A stretch of DNA of 64,000 bases from Microvirga makkahensis (GTDB taxonomy: Bacteria; Pseudomonadota; Alphaproteobacteria; Rhizobiales; Beijerinckiaceae), in the NCBI RefSeq assembly GCF_009830105.1, contig NZ_WURB01000004.1, positions 248,001 to 312,000 of the forward strand, given 5' to 3'. The notes under the pieces are model-generated. The model was given only the letters and a program-made list of their open reading frames with translations, was not told the origin of the DNA and did no database searches. Shown piece by piece: positions 34,257 through 43,583 of this stretch (within the stretch, counting starts at the first letter, position 1; the number at the start of each line of letters is the position of its first letter). Position numbers and translations under genes: made by a program.

Positions 34257-36032
34257 ATGAAGCAATCATCGAAGAATCGGGAAGAGAGCACAGAGGTTCA
34301 GGACGCTCTGAAAGCGTGCTTGCCGTCCTTCACGAACGTGGCCGTTTTCTCGGCGGTCGTAAACATCCTGGCCCTGACCGGCTCGGTCTACATGCTCCAG
34401 GTCTATGATCGCGTGCTGTCGAGCCGGAGCATCCCGACCCTCGTCGGCCTCTCGCTGCTCGCGCTGGCGGCCTATGCCCTCTCCGGCGGTCTCGACATGC
34501 TCCGCGGCAGGATGCTGGCCCGCATCGGCGCCCGCTTCGACGAGATCCTCGCGCCCCGTGTGTTCGATCTGGTCGCCACCATGCCCCTGAAGGGCGCCAA
34601 GACGTCCGAGAGCATGCAGCCGATCCGGGACGTGGACACGATCCGCGGCTTCCTGTCGGGCCTGGGCCCTACGGCTCTCTTCGACATGCCCTTCATGCCG
34701 ATCTTCCTGATTGGCTGCTTCATGATCCATCCCTGGATCGGCGTCATGTCCGTGATCGGCGGCGTGTGCATCATCATTCTGACCATCTACACGGACGTCA
34801 AGAGCAAGGAGCCGTCCTACGAGGTGACGAAGAGCGGCGCCGAGCGTCACGCCATGGCGGAAACCAGTCGCCGCAACGCGGAGGCGATCCGCGCGCTCGG
34901 CATGCTGGGTTATCTCGGCAAGCGCTATGACCAGGTCCATGTCCGCCATGTCAACGACGGTCTCGCGGTCAGCGAATCCTCAGCGGGCATCAGCGCCTTC
35001 GCCAAGGTGTTCCGGATGGTCCTGCAATCGGGCATCCTGGGTCTCGGCGCCCTCCTGGTGATCGAGGGACAGATGACGGGCGGTCTGATGATCGCCGGGT
35101 CGATCCTGATGTCGCGGGCTCTCGCTCCCATCGAAATCGCCGTGGCGCACTGGAAAGGCTTCACCGCCTCCCGGCAGGCCTATCGCCGTCTTCAGCACAT
35201 CATGACCCTCGTTCCGCCGCAGGGCCAGCGCATGCCGCTGCCGGCCCCGAAGCAGGTCGTGTCCGTGGAGGAGGTTTACGTTTCCGCGCCGGGTGCGCAG
35301 TTCCCGATCGTACAGGCTGCCACCCTGCGCCTCCAGGCAGGCCAAGGCCTAGGCCTGATCGGTCCGAGCGCCTCCGGCAAGTCGACGCTGGCCCGTGCTC
35401 TGGTCGGCGTGTGGCCGACCCTCCGCGGCGAGATCCGACTCGACGGCGCCGCCCTCGACCAGTGGGAGCCCGACAGCCTCGGGCGTCACATCGGGTATCT
35501 GCCGCAGGACGTGGAACTCTTCGAGGGCACGGTGGCCGAGAACATCTCGCGCTTCCATCCGAACCCCAATCCGGAGGACGTCATCGCCGCGGCGAAGACG
35601 GCGGGCGCCCATGAACTGATCCTGGGCCTGCCGGACGGATACGACACGCGCATCGGCGAAAGCGGCGCCTCCCTGTCGGGCGGCCAGCGCCAGCGTGTCG
35701 CCCTGGCCCGGGCTCTCTACGGCGATCCGTTCCTGGTGGTGCTCGACGAGCCGAACGCCAGCCTCGACGGCGCGGGGGACGAAGCGCTGAACCAGGCGAT
35801 CCTCTCCGTCCGGCAGCGCGGCGGCATCGTCATCGTCATCACCCACCGCCCGGCCGCCCTGGGACAGGTCGATCAGGTCGCTATCATGGAAGAGGGGCGG
35901 ATCAGGGCCATCGGCCCGCGGGACGAGGTCCTGCAGGGCGTGATGAAACGCAATACGGCTCCGGCACAGGCCCCCACGGTACGGGCGCAGCCGGCGCAGG
36001 CGCAGGCCGGCAGCCTGCGGGAGGTTGGTTAA
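34257..36032 (+). CDS. Type I secretion system ABC transporter (permease-ATPase, PrtD/RaxB-like)
   Basis: Inner-membrane exporter half-transporter of a type I secretion system, 591 aa. Membrane domain about 30-310 with six helices (FSAVVNILALTGSVYMLQVYDRV at its start); no N-terminal C39 peptidase, so PrtD type. The ATPase domain has Walker A GPSASGKST, signature LSGGQRQR, Walker B FLVVLDEPNASLD and the switch His in VITHRPAAL. Start ATG at 34257 (MKQSSKNREEST); a GTG at 34221 is possible. The HlyD gene begins on the very next base after the stop, so the two are one operon. Confidence 0.93.
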   Translation: MKQSSKNREESTEVQDALKACLPSFTNVAVFSAVVNILALTGSVYMLQVYDRVLSSRSIPTLVGLSLLALAAYALSGGLDMLRGRMLARIGARFDEILAPRVFDLVATMPLKGAKTSESMQPIRDVDTIRGFLSGLGPTALFDMPFMPIFLIGCFMIHPWIGVMSVIGGVCIIILTIYTDVKSKEPSYEVTKSGAERHAMAETSRRNAEAIRALGMLGYLGKRYDQVHVRHVNDGLAVSESSAGISAFAKVFRMVLQSGILGLGALLVIEGQMTGGLMIAGSILMSRALAPIEIAVAHWKGFTASRQAYRRLQHIMTLVPPQGQRMPLPAPKQVVSVEEVYVSAPGAQFPIVQAATLRLQAGQGLGLIGPSASGKSTLARALVGVWPTLRGEIRLDGAALDQWEPDSLGRHIGYLPQDVELFEGTVAENISRFHPNPNPEDVIAAAKTAGAHELILGLPDGYDTRIGESGASLSGGQRQRVALARALYGDPFLVVLDEPNASLDGAGDEALNQAILSVRQRGGIVIVITHRPAALGQVDQVAIMEEGRIRAIGPRDEVLQGVMKRNTAPAQAPTVRAQPAQAQAGSLREVG

Positions 36033-37355
36033 ATGATTGTCATGCAGAAGCCCCAGAAGCCTTCGTTGCACGAGAAGGTTCTGCGCCGGTCCGGTGTCGC
36101 GGGCCTGGCGATGATCGCCCTGTTCGCCGGCACGATCGGTCTCTGGGCGGCAACCTCGACCCTGTCGGGCGCCGTCGTGGCCGGCGGTCAGTTCGTGGTC
36201 GACAGCAGCGTCAAGAAGATCCAGCATTCCACCGGCGGCATCGTCGGGGAGCTGAAGGTGCAGGACGGCGACCGCGTCGAGGCCGGCGATCTCCTGATCC
36301 GCCTGGACGACACCCTGACGCGCGCCAACCTGCAGGTCGTGGCCAAGCAGCTCGACGAGTATATCGGGCGTCAGGCGCGCCTGGAGGCTGAGCGGGATGG
36401 TGCCGACGAGGTCAAGACGCCGCCCGAATTCGCTGCCCGCTCCGCTGATCCCGCCGTTCAGAAGATCATGTCCTCGGAACGCACGCTCTTCCTGGCGCGC
36501 CGCGCCTCTCGGGAAGCCCAGAAGGACCAGCTCAGGAAGCGCATCGCCCAGTCGCAGGACGAGATCGCGGGTCTGAAGGCGCAGCAGAAGGCGAAAGCCC
36601 GCGAGGCCGAGCTGATCAAGGAAGAGCTCAAGGGCGTTCGCGAGCTCTACGAGAAGAACCTCGTGCAGCTCCCGCGCCTGAACGCGCTCGAGCGCGATGC
36701 CGCCAGTATCGAGGGTCAGCGCGGCCAGCTTATTGCCGCCGTGGCCCAGGCGGAAAGCCGCATCGCGGAAACCTCGTTCCAGATTATCCAGATCGACGAG
36801 GAGATGCGTGCGGAGGCGATGCAGGAACTGCGCGAAATCCAGAGCAAGATCGCCGAGTACACGGAGCGGCGTGTGGCGGCCGAGGACCAGCTGAAGCGCA
36901 TCGACATCCGCGCGCCCAGCGACGGTTACGTGCATCAGCTGAACGTCCACACCATCGGCGGCGTCATCTCCCCGGCCGAGCCGGTGATGCTCATCGTTCC
37001 CACGAACGACAAGCTCGAGCTCGAGGCCAAGGTCCTGCCCAACGACATCGACCAGGTGAAGCTGGGACAGAAGGCCACGGTGAAAGTGCACGCTTCGAAC
37101 GCGCGCATGATGCCCGATCTGCACGGCAAGGTCAGCCGGATCTCGGCGGACGTGTCCCGCGACCAGCAGACGGGCATGACCTACTACACGATCCGCGTGG
37201 AGCTGCCGCAGGAGGAGATCAAGCGCCTTGAGGGTCTTCACCTCATCGCTGGCATGCAGGCCGAGGTCTTCATCGAGGTCAACGAGCGCACTCCGTTCGA
37301 GTACTTCTTCAAGCCCATGAAGGACCAGATCGCCCGCGCTTTCCGCGAGCATTGA
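36033..37355 (+). CDS. Type I secretion periplasmic adaptor (HlyD family)
   Basis: Membrane-fusion protein linking the ABC exporter to an outer-membrane TolC-like channel, 440 aa. A cytoplasmic N tail, one transmembrane helix (about 20-42), a first half-lipoyl motif (GGIVGELKVQDGDRVEAGDLL), a long alpha-helical coiled coil (about 100-280), the second half-lipoyl (IDIRAPSDGYVHQLNVHTIGG) and a beta-barrel end. The C-terminal MKDQIARAFREH is the usual HlyD/PrtE end. Stop is followed by a strong terminator; neither a TolC partner nor an RTX substrate is encoded nearby. Confidence 0.93.
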   Translation: MIVMQKPQKPSLHEKVLRRSGVAGLAMIALFAGTIGLWAATSTLSGAVVAGGQFVVDSSVKKIQHSTGGIVGELKVQDGDRVEAGDLLIRLDDTLTRANLQVVAKQLDEYIGRQARLEAERDGADEVKTPPEFAARSADPAVQKIMSSERTLFLARRASREAQKDQLRKRIAQSQDEIAGLKAQQKAKAREAELIKEELKGVRELYEKNLVQLPRLNALERDAASIEGQRGQLIAAVAQAESRIAETSFQIIQIDEEMRAEAMQELREIQSKIAEYTERRVAAEDQLKRIDIRAPSDGYVHQLNVHTIGGVISPAEPVMLIVPTNDKLELEAKVLPNDIDQVKLGQKATVKVHASNARMMPDLHGKVSRISADVSRDQQTGMTYYTIRVELPQEEIKRLEGLHLIAGMQAEVFIEVNERTPFEYFFKPMKDQIARAFREH

Positions 37356-37379
37356 GACCCCTAAGGGTTGCCTTTCGGA

Positions 37380-37412
37380 CCGCACATGGCCCCCAGCCAT
37401 GTGCGGTTTTTT
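37380..37412 (+). terminator. Rho-independent terminator after the type I secretion pair
   Basis: Perfect 11-bp stem ccgcacatggc / gccatgtgcgg (37380-37390 with 37396-37406), 5-nt loop, then six T. Confidence 0.92.
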
Positions 37413-37583
37413 ATTGCCTGCGAGTCCAGTCTGAGGCCAAACCTGGAAAGTTCCGGAGAAAAGCCCATAACAGGGACGGGCGGTCCCCCACGGCAGCCCC
37501 GGACAGAAGCAGTACACCGAGCTTTTCGGCTGTTGCGGCTTCAGCCCTCCGAATTGTCTCGAGGATCGTGAGGAAGCAGAGGT

Positions 37584-39818
37584 TTGAGGATTATTTTTCG
37601 CTTCGGCGGTATTGCGTTGCTTGTCGCGGCCATCGTCATCCTGGCCGTTCTCCCGTTCGCCACATCCTTCGTCGAACAATGGGCACGGCGGGATGTGGAA
37701 CTGCGATCTCATCTGGTCTTCAACTCCGCTCGCGACCAGGTCGCGGGTCTCCTGGCGAGCGGAGACGCGGCAAGGCTTGCCAGCTTCTTCGAGAGAATCG
37801 CCTCCGACGAGCGGGTTCTCGCCATCGGCTATTGCGATGGGGCGAGCCTGCGCGCGCCGACGCGCAACATGCCGCCCTCGTTCTCCTGCGCCCAGGCCGC
37901 CAGGGGCGAGGCCGTGAGCTTCTCCACGATCAGCAGCGAGGGCCGCGACATTCTGGTGAGTGCGTTCCCGCTGGCCGTATCCGGGCGGGAGGGGCATCTC
38001 GTGGTGCTGCATGATCTAAGCTATGCGGCCCGCCGGGGAGGGGAAGCCCGCAACTATCTCTTCCTGGCTCTTGCCGGCGTCGCCTTCGGAGCGTCCACCC
38101 TCGCGGCCCTGATCGCGGCGTTCATCATGCGCCGATGGCTGGCATCCATCCGGCAGGCGCTGGAGAGCGCCCGCGCGGGCGCCGCGGGTCCGCCGGAGCA
38201 GGAGAACATCATTCCTCTCGGCCAGGAGATCCGGGACGTCCTCCAGGAGCTGGAATCCTCGCGGCGCACCATCGATGCGGCCCATACGGACTGGAACCCG
38301 GATACCTTGCGGGCGGCCCTGTCCAACGAGCTGTCGGGCTCCGAGGTGATCGTGGTCTCGAACCGGGAGCCTTACATCCATAACCGGGCGGAGAACGGCG
38401 GCATCTCCCTGCAGATTCCCGCGAGCGGGCTCGTCTCCGCTCTCGAGCCTGTGGTGCGCGCCTGCGGCGGCACCTGGGTCGCGCATGGCAGCGGAACGGC
38501 GGACCGCGAGACGGTGGATGCGAACGACCGCGTGCCGGTCCCCCCGGCCAACCCGTCCTATACGCTCCGCCGCGTCTGGCTGACGGACGAGGAGCAGGAC
38601 GGCTACTACTACGGCGCCGCCAACGAGGGGCTCTGGCCGCTCTGCCACATCGCTTTCGTGCGGCCGATCTTCCGTGAGCAGGACTGGCAGTACTACCGCT
38701 CCGTCAACGAGAAATTCGCGGACGCCATCGTCGCGGAGGCCAAGCGCGAGGACCCGATCATTCTGGTGCAGGATTATCATTTCGCGCTCCTGCCGCGCAT
38801 GATCCGCAACAGGCTTCCCCAGGCGACCATCGTCACGTTCTGGCACATTCCCTGGCCCAATGCGGAAACCTTCGGCATCTGCCCCTGGCGGGAGGAGATC
38901 ATCGACGGTCTGCTCGGCTCGTCGATTCTCGGCTTCCACACCCAGGCCCATTGCAACAACTTCCTGGACGCAGTGGATTCCTATGTGGAAAGCCGCATCA
39001 ACCGGGAAACGGACACGGTCACGTTCGGCGGCGAGGAAACGCAGATCCGCCCCTATCCCATTTCCATCGAGTGGCCGCCGACGGCCCTGGAAGGCCAGCA
39101 GCCCGTCGAGGAATGCCGTCGCTCCGTGCGCGAGCGGCTCGGGCTGCCCTTGGACATGCGGATCGGCGTCGGCATCGAGCGGTTCGACTACACGAAGGGC
39201 ATCCTCGACCGGATGCAGGCCATCGACGCGCTGCTGAACGAACATCCTGAATGGCACGGCAATTTCTCCTTCGTTCAGGTGGCGGCCCCGACCCGCAGCA
39301 AGCTCGCGAATTACCGGCAGCTGCAGGAGGAGGCCGAAGCCCTGGCGCGTGAGATCAACGAGCGCCATGGCAGCGAGGGATACGAGCCCATCAAGCTTCT
39401 CATCCGGCATCATGAGCCCGACGAGGTCTTCGAGCTGTTCAGGGCGGCTGACCTCTGCATCGTGTCGAGCCTGCACGACGGCATGAATCTCGTGGCCAAG
39501 GAATTCGTGGCGGCTCGGGATGACGAGGAAGGCGTTCTGATCCTTTCGGCCTTCGCGGGCGCTTCGCGCGAGCTGTCGGAAGCCCTGATCGTGAATCCCT
39601 ACAACGCTCATGCCATGGGCCAAGCTATCAATCGCGCGCTCACGATGCCTCCGGCCGAACAGCGCGAGCGGATGCGCCTGATGCGCGACCAGGTGAAAGA
39701 GCGTAATGTGTATCGCTGGGCAGGGCAGATGCTGCTTGCTGCCTCACGCCTGCGCAAGCGGCAGAGAATTCGGCGCTTGATCACTGCTGGCAGAAACCGG
39801 GCCGCCGCCAATGCATGA
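37584..39818 (+). CDS. otsA: Membrane-anchored trehalose-6-phosphate synthase with sensor-like N terminus
   Basis: Catalyses UDP-glucose + glucose-6-P to trehalose-6-P. 744 aa, against roughly 470 for a plain OtsA. The extra 250 residues are a transmembrane helix (about 8-28), an extracytoplasmic segment (29-157), a second helix (158-182) and a linker with a HAMP-like look (RRWLASIRQALESAR). The GT20 domain (about 250-735) has SNREPYIHN, HGSGTADRE, VQDYHFALLP, FWHIPWPNAETF, ERFDYTKGI and HDGMNLVAKEFVA, so it should be active. The start is a TTG at 37584, needed to include helix 1. First gene of otsA-otsB-GH15-glk; it overlaps otsB by eight bases. Confidence 0.9.
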   Translation: MRIIFRFGGIALLVAAIVILAVLPFATSFVEQWARRDVELRSHLVFNSARDQVAGLLASGDAARLASFFERIASDERVLAIGYCDGASLRAPTRNMPPSFSCAQAARGEAVSFSTISSEGRDILVSAFPLAVSGREGHLVVLHDLSYAARRGGEARNYLFLALAGVAFGASTLAALIAAFIMRRWLASIRQALESARAGAAGPPEQENIIPLGQEIRDVLQELESSRRTIDAAHTDWNPDTLRAALSNELSGSEVIVVSNREPYIHNRAENGGISLQIPASGLVSALEPVVRACGGTWVAHGSGTADRETVDANDRVPVPPANPSYTLRRVWLTDEEQDGYYYGAANEGLWPLCHIAFVRPIFREQDWQYYRSVNEKFADAIVAEAKREDPIILVQDYHFALLPRMIRNRLPQATIVTFWHIPWPNAETFGICPWREEIIDGLLGSSILGFHTQAHCNNFLDAVDSYVESRINRETDTVTFGGEETQIRPYPISIEWPPTALEGQQPVEECRRSVRERLGLPLDMRIGVGIERFDYTKGILDRMQAIDALLNEHPEWHGNFSFVQVAAPTRSKLANYRQLQEEAEALAREINERHGSEGYEPIKLLIRHHEPDEVFELFRAADLCIVSSLHDGMNLVAKEFVAARDDEEGVLILSAFAGASRELSEALIVNPYNAHAMGQAINRALTMPPAEQRERMRLMRDQVKERNVYRWAGQMLLAASRLRKRQRIRRLITAGRNRAAANA

Positions 39819-40581
39819 TCACTCCATTGGGCTTTCCGGCATGGAGGAGGCTTACGCCCTTTTCCTCGATTTCGATGGAACGCTGGTGGACATTGTGGAG
39901 CGCCCCGACGCCGTCGTGGTGGATCCCGCTCTGCCCGATATTCTCCTGCGCCTCGAGGAGGGGCTCGGCGGCGCGCTCGCCATCGTCAGCGGACGGCCCG
40001 TGGCCTTCCTCGACCGCCAGCTTCAGCCTCACCGGTTCGACATGGCGGGGCTGCACGGCCTCGAGCAGCGCATTGCCGGCAACCTGCACCTCTGCGATCC
40101 GGAAGAGCACCCTGAGCTGCGCCGGATGATCGGCCGTTTGCAGGAAGTGGTTGCCGAGAAGGCCGGCGTTCTGGTCGAGGACAAGGGCTGTTCGGTGGCT
40201 CTTCACTGGCGCCTCGCGCCCCAGGAAAAGGAATTCGCCCTGGCGACGGCCCATGCCGCGGTGGAGGCTTTGGGCAGCGAGTACCGCCTGCAGCACGGCA
40301 AGTCGGTGGCGGAAATCCTTCCTTCCGCCGCCGGCAAGGGAAAGGTCATCGAGCGGTTCATGCACTCCGCGCCCTACAAGGGCCGCCGCCCGATCTTCGT
40401 CGGGGACGACCTGACCGACGAAAACGGGTTCAGGACGGTGAACGCCCTGGGTGGCCTGTCCGTCCGCATCGGGGCAGGCGAGACAATTGCCAAGGTTCGC
40501 TTGAGAACGCCGGCCGATCTGCGACATTGCCTGTCCAGATGGGCATCGGATGGGTCTCTTCCTTTCAACGTGGGTGATTGA
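39811..40581 (+). CDS. otsB: Trehalose-6-phosphate phosphatase
   Basis: HAD-superfamily phosphatase releasing trehalose from trehalose-6-P, 256 aa, cytoplasmic. Motif I FLDFDGTLVDI, motif II IVSGRP, the OtsB cap region (GLHGLEQRI, ALHWRLAP), Lys in GKGKVIERFM and motif IV FVGDDLTDENGF are present. Starts inside the end of otsA (8-base overlap) and is followed after four bases by the GH15 gene, so translation is tightly coupled. Confidence 0.95.
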   Translation: MHDHSIGLSGMEEAYALFLDFDGTLVDIVERPDAVVVDPALPDILLRLEEGLGGALAIVSGRPVAFLDRQLQPHRFDMAGLHGLEQRIAGNLHLCDPEEHPELRRMIGRLQEVVAEKAGVLVEDKGCSVALHWRLAPQEKEFALATAHAAVEALGSEYRLQHGKSVAEILPSAAGKGKVIERFMHSAPYKGRRPIFVGDDLTDENGFRTVNALGGLSVRIGAGETIAKVRLRTPADLRHCLSRWASDGSLPFNVGD

Positions 40582-40585
40582 ACAG

Positions 40586-42397
40586 ATGAGTTCGCTGGAT
40601 CTCGCCGTCATCGGCAATTGCATGATTTCGGCCCTGGTGGATCGTCGGGCGCAGATCGTCTGGAGCTGCTTTCCCCGGTTCGATGGCGACCCCGTCTTCT
40701 CCGCACTGCTCGATTGTCCCGAAGGGCAAACGGATGCGGAGCAGAAAGGCATCTTCGCGATCGACATGGTCGGCATGGTCAGCTGCGAGCAGAGCTACAT
40801 TCCGAACACGGCCGTCCTCGTCTCGCGAATGACGGATTCCTTTGGAAACATCATCGAGATCACGGATTTCGCACCGCGCTTCAAGCACTTCGACCGCATC
40901 TTCCGACCGCCCATGCTGATCCGCCGCGTCACGCCCCTCAAGGGGCGCCCGCGCATCCGCATGCGGTTGCGGCCGCATTTCGAATGGGGCAGTTGCGCCC
41001 CCGGCACGACCCGCGGCAGCAATCATCTGCGGTTCGTGGGGCCGCATTCCTCCTTGCGGCTCACCACGGACGCGCCCGTGTCCTATGTGCACGAGGAAAG
41101 ACCGTTCGTGGTGGAGCGGCCCATCTCCTTCTTCTTCGGCGAGGACGAGCCGCTTCGCTCCGAGGCCGACACCACCGCCCGCGAGTTTCTGGACAGCACC
41201 ATCGGCTTCTGGCGTGATTGGGTGCGCTCTCTTTCCATCCCGTTCGATTGGCAGGAGGCGGTGATCCGGGCCGCCATTACGCTCAAACTCTGCAACTTCG
41301 AGGAGACGGGCGCCATCGTGGCCGCACTCACCACGTCGGTGCCGGAGGCGCCGCACACGCAGCGCAACTGGGACTATCGCTATTGCTGGCTGCGCGATGC
41401 CTATTTCGTCATTCAGGCCCTCAACCGGCTGGGCACCACCAAGACGATGGAGGAGTATCTCACCTATATCACCAACATCGTCGACGACATGGACGCCATT
41501 CCCGACCAGAAGGACATGCCGCCCCTGTTCAGCATCACGCGCTCCCCGTATCTGGAGGAGCGCGAGGCCACGGCCCTGGCGGGCTACCGGGGCATGGGGC
41601 CGGTGCGCGTGGGCAACGCGGCCTATACGCAGATTCAGAACGATGCCTATGGCAGCATCGTCCTGGCCTCCGTGCACGCCTTCCTCGACAAGCGCATGAT
41701 CCGCCCGGTCGGCAACCGCGCCCTGTTCTCGCATCTGGAGAAGCTCGGTCACCGCGCCATCCAGGTGTTCGATCAGCCCGATGCCGGGCCCTGGGAGCTG
41801 CGCACCAAGGCGGCCGTGCATACGTTTCCGAGCGTGATGTGCTGGGCGGCCTGCGACCGTCTCGCCAAGATCGCCGTTGCCATGGAGCGCGAGGACCGGG
41901 CTGCGTTCTGGCGCGAGAATGCGGACAGGATGCACCGCATCATCGACGAGAGGGCTTTCAATCCGCAGACGGGCACCTTCGTCTCGTCCTTCGGCGGAGA
42001 GCATCTCGACGCGACCCTGCTGCTGCTCTCCGAGCTCAACTTCGTGAAGCCGGACGATCCGCGCTTCGTCGCTACCGTGGATGCGGTGGGCAAGACCCTG
42101 CGCCGCGGCGACCTTCTCCTGCGTTATGATGTGGAGGACGATTTCGGGCGCATGCACACGGCTTTCATGATCTGCGGGTTCTGGTACGTGGACGCCCTGA
42201 ACGCCATCGGGCGCAAGGAAGAGGCGAGGGAGCTCTTTGAGCACATCCTGAGCCTGCGCAATTCCTTCGGCCTGTTTTCCGAGGACGCCGACTTCACGAC
42301 CGGCGAGTTATGGGGCAACTTTCCCCAGACCTACTCCATGGTGGGTCTCATCAACTCCGCCGTTCGCCTGAGCCGGAGCTGGGAAGACGCGCTCTGA
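40586..42397 (+). CDS. GH15-family glycoside hydrolase (glucoamylase/trehalase-like)
   Basis: 603-aa cytoplasmic protein. The N-terminal beta-sandwich (about 1-220, MSSLDLAVIGNCMISALVDR) is followed by an (alpha/alpha)6 barrel with the hallmark RNWDYRYCWLRDA. GH15 proteins of this type include glucoamylases and bacterial trehalases. Its position between otsB and glucokinase suggests it hydrolyses trehalose (or an alpha-glucan) to glucose; that is inference. Start ATG at 40586, four bases after the otsB stop. No signal peptide, so substrate is intracellular. Confidence 0.9.
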   Translation: MSSLDLAVIGNCMISALVDRRAQIVWSCFPRFDGDPVFSALLDCPEGQTDAEQKGIFAIDMVGMVSCEQSYIPNTAVLVSRMTDSFGNIIEITDFAPRFKHFDRIFRPPMLIRRVTPLKGRPRIRMRLRPHFEWGSCAPGTTRGSNHLRFVGPHSSLRLTTDAPVSYVHEERPFVVERPISFFFGEDEPLRSEADTTAREFLDSTIGFWRDWVRSLSIPFDWQEAVIRAAITLKLCNFEETGAIVAALTTSVPEAPHTQRNWDYRYCWLRDAYFVIQALNRLGTTKTMEEYLTYITNIVDDMDAIPDQKDMPPLFSITRSPYLEEREATALAGYRGMGPVRVGNAAYTQIQNDAYGSIVLASVHAFLDKRMIRPVGNRALFSHLEKLGHRAIQVFDQPDAGPWELRTKAAVHTFPSVMCWAACDRLAKIAVAMEREDRAAFWRENADRMHRIIDERAFNPQTGTFVSSFGGEHLDATLLLLSELNFVKPDDPRFVATVDAVGKTLRRGDLLLRYDVEDDFGRMHTAFMICGFWYVDALNAIGRKEEARELFEHILSLRNSFGLFSEDADFTTGELWGNFPQTYSMVGLINSAVRLSRSWEDAL

Positions 42398-42444
42398 AGG
42401 GTGGCCGCTCCGGCGGGGTGAGACAAGGACGATAGGCTCTCTCG

Positions 42445-43437
42445 ATGTTCGCATTCCCTGTTCTGCTCGGAGACATCGGCGGCACCAATGCACGCTTTGC
42501 CGTGCTGCCCGCCCCCGGAGAGCCCGTGCATCTCCTGCCTCGCACCCTGACGGCGCAGACGCCCGATCCGGTCGGCGCCATCAGGATCGCCCTCCAGGGC
42601 TATCAGGGCGAGGCGCCCCTTTCGGCCATGTTCGCCGTGGCCACCCGCGTGGACGCGCCCGCGATCCGCCTCACCAATGCCCAATGGGTGATCGATGCCG
42701 AGGAGATCGGCACGGCGCTGGCGCTCGAGCGCGTGACCCTTGTCAACGATTACACGCCCGTCGCCGCCTCCGTGGCGGTGCTGAGCGAGGAGAAGGGAGA
42801 TCTCGCCCCGATCGGCAGCGGCCATTCGGCGACAGGGGGGCGGGTCGTGCTCGGGCCGGGCACGGGTCTGGGAGCGGGGGCGCTGATCCCAGTGGAGGAT
42901 CGGTTGGCCATTGTGGCGACCGAGGCGGGGCATATCGAGTTCGGTCCCTCCACCGACGAGGAGGCGGCGCTCTGGCCGCATCTGGAGCGGGTCGGCGGGC
43001 GCGTTTCGGCGGAGGTGGTGCTGTCGGGGCCGGGCCTGTTCCGCATCGCGAAGGCGATCGCCGCCCACCGACGCGTCGATTGCCCCTATACTAAGCCGAA
43101 CGACGTTCTCTCGGCCGCCCGCGACGGTGACGAGCTGGCGCAGACCGCGCTCGATCTCTTCGCACGGTGGCTCGGACGCTACGCGGGCGACATGGCGCTG
43201 ACCTTCGAGTCCTCCGGCGGCGTGTTCATCGCGGGCGGCATCGCGCCGCGCATGGTGGATATTCTCCAGAGCGGCGGTTTCCGGGACGCTTTCGACCGCA
43301 AGGCGCCCCATGACGCCTGGGCGCGCAAGGTACCCGTTTTCGTGATCGTGAACCCGGAGCCGGCCTTGCAGGGGCTTGCCGCAATCGTTACGAATCCCGG
43401 CCGCTTCGTGTTCAAGTCACAGGGGTGGGTTGCCTGA
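42445..43437 (+). CDS. glk: Glucokinase
   Basis: ATP-dependent glucose phosphorylation to glucose-6-P. 330 aa of the E. coli Glk type (not ROK). N-terminal phosphate-binding FPVLLGDIGGTNARFAVL, VNDYTPVAAS, the GPGTGLGAGALI loop, ATEAGHIEFGP near the sugar site and the adenosine motif GGVFIAGGIAPRMV. Start ATG at 42445, 47 bases after the GH15 stop. Last gene of the trehalose block; its product can return glucose from trehalose to OtsA's acceptor substrate. Confidence 0.94.
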   Translation: MFAFPVLLGDIGGTNARFAVLPAPGEPVHLLPRTLTAQTPDPVGAIRIALQGYQGEAPLSAMFAVATRVDAPAIRLTNAQWVIDAEEIGTALALERVTLVNDYTPVAASVAVLSEEKGDLAPIGSGHSATGGRVVLGPGTGLGAGALIPVEDRLAIVATEAGHIEFGPSTDEEAALWPHLERVGGRVSAEVVLSGPGLFRIAKAIAAHRRVDCPYTKPNDVLSAARDGDELAQTALDLFARWLGRYAGDMALTFESSGGVFIAGGIAPRMVDILQSGGFRDAFDRKAPHDAWARKVPVFVIVNPEPALQGLAAIVTNPGRFVFKSQGWVA

Positions 43438-43494
43438 CGCAGGCCGCCTCGATGCCTGGGCACGGTCCCTCTCATAGACGGCGTATCGTGGGAT

Positions 43495-43555
43495 TCGCAA
43501 AACCGGACCCGCTCTTCACTGACGTGGCCCTTCGGGTCCGCACGATGCGCTAGAA
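43495..43555 (+). repeat. CTAG-ended palindromic element, copy 3
   Basis: Arms cggacccg / cgggtccg (43504-43511 with 43533-43540) followed by cacgatgcgctag. It ends about 30 bases before the AspA/AstE-like gene, the same relation to a gene start as copies at 10497 and 13002. Confidence 0.5.
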
Positions 43556-43583
43556 CCCGCTCAGGCCGCCGCCGTTTCCCGTC

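Noticed and set aside
35349..38012. 887-codon open frame on the minus strand
   Set aside because: It crosses the ABC gene, hlyD, a terminator and otsA in antisense; composition is typical of a codon-bias shadow and no protein family is visible.
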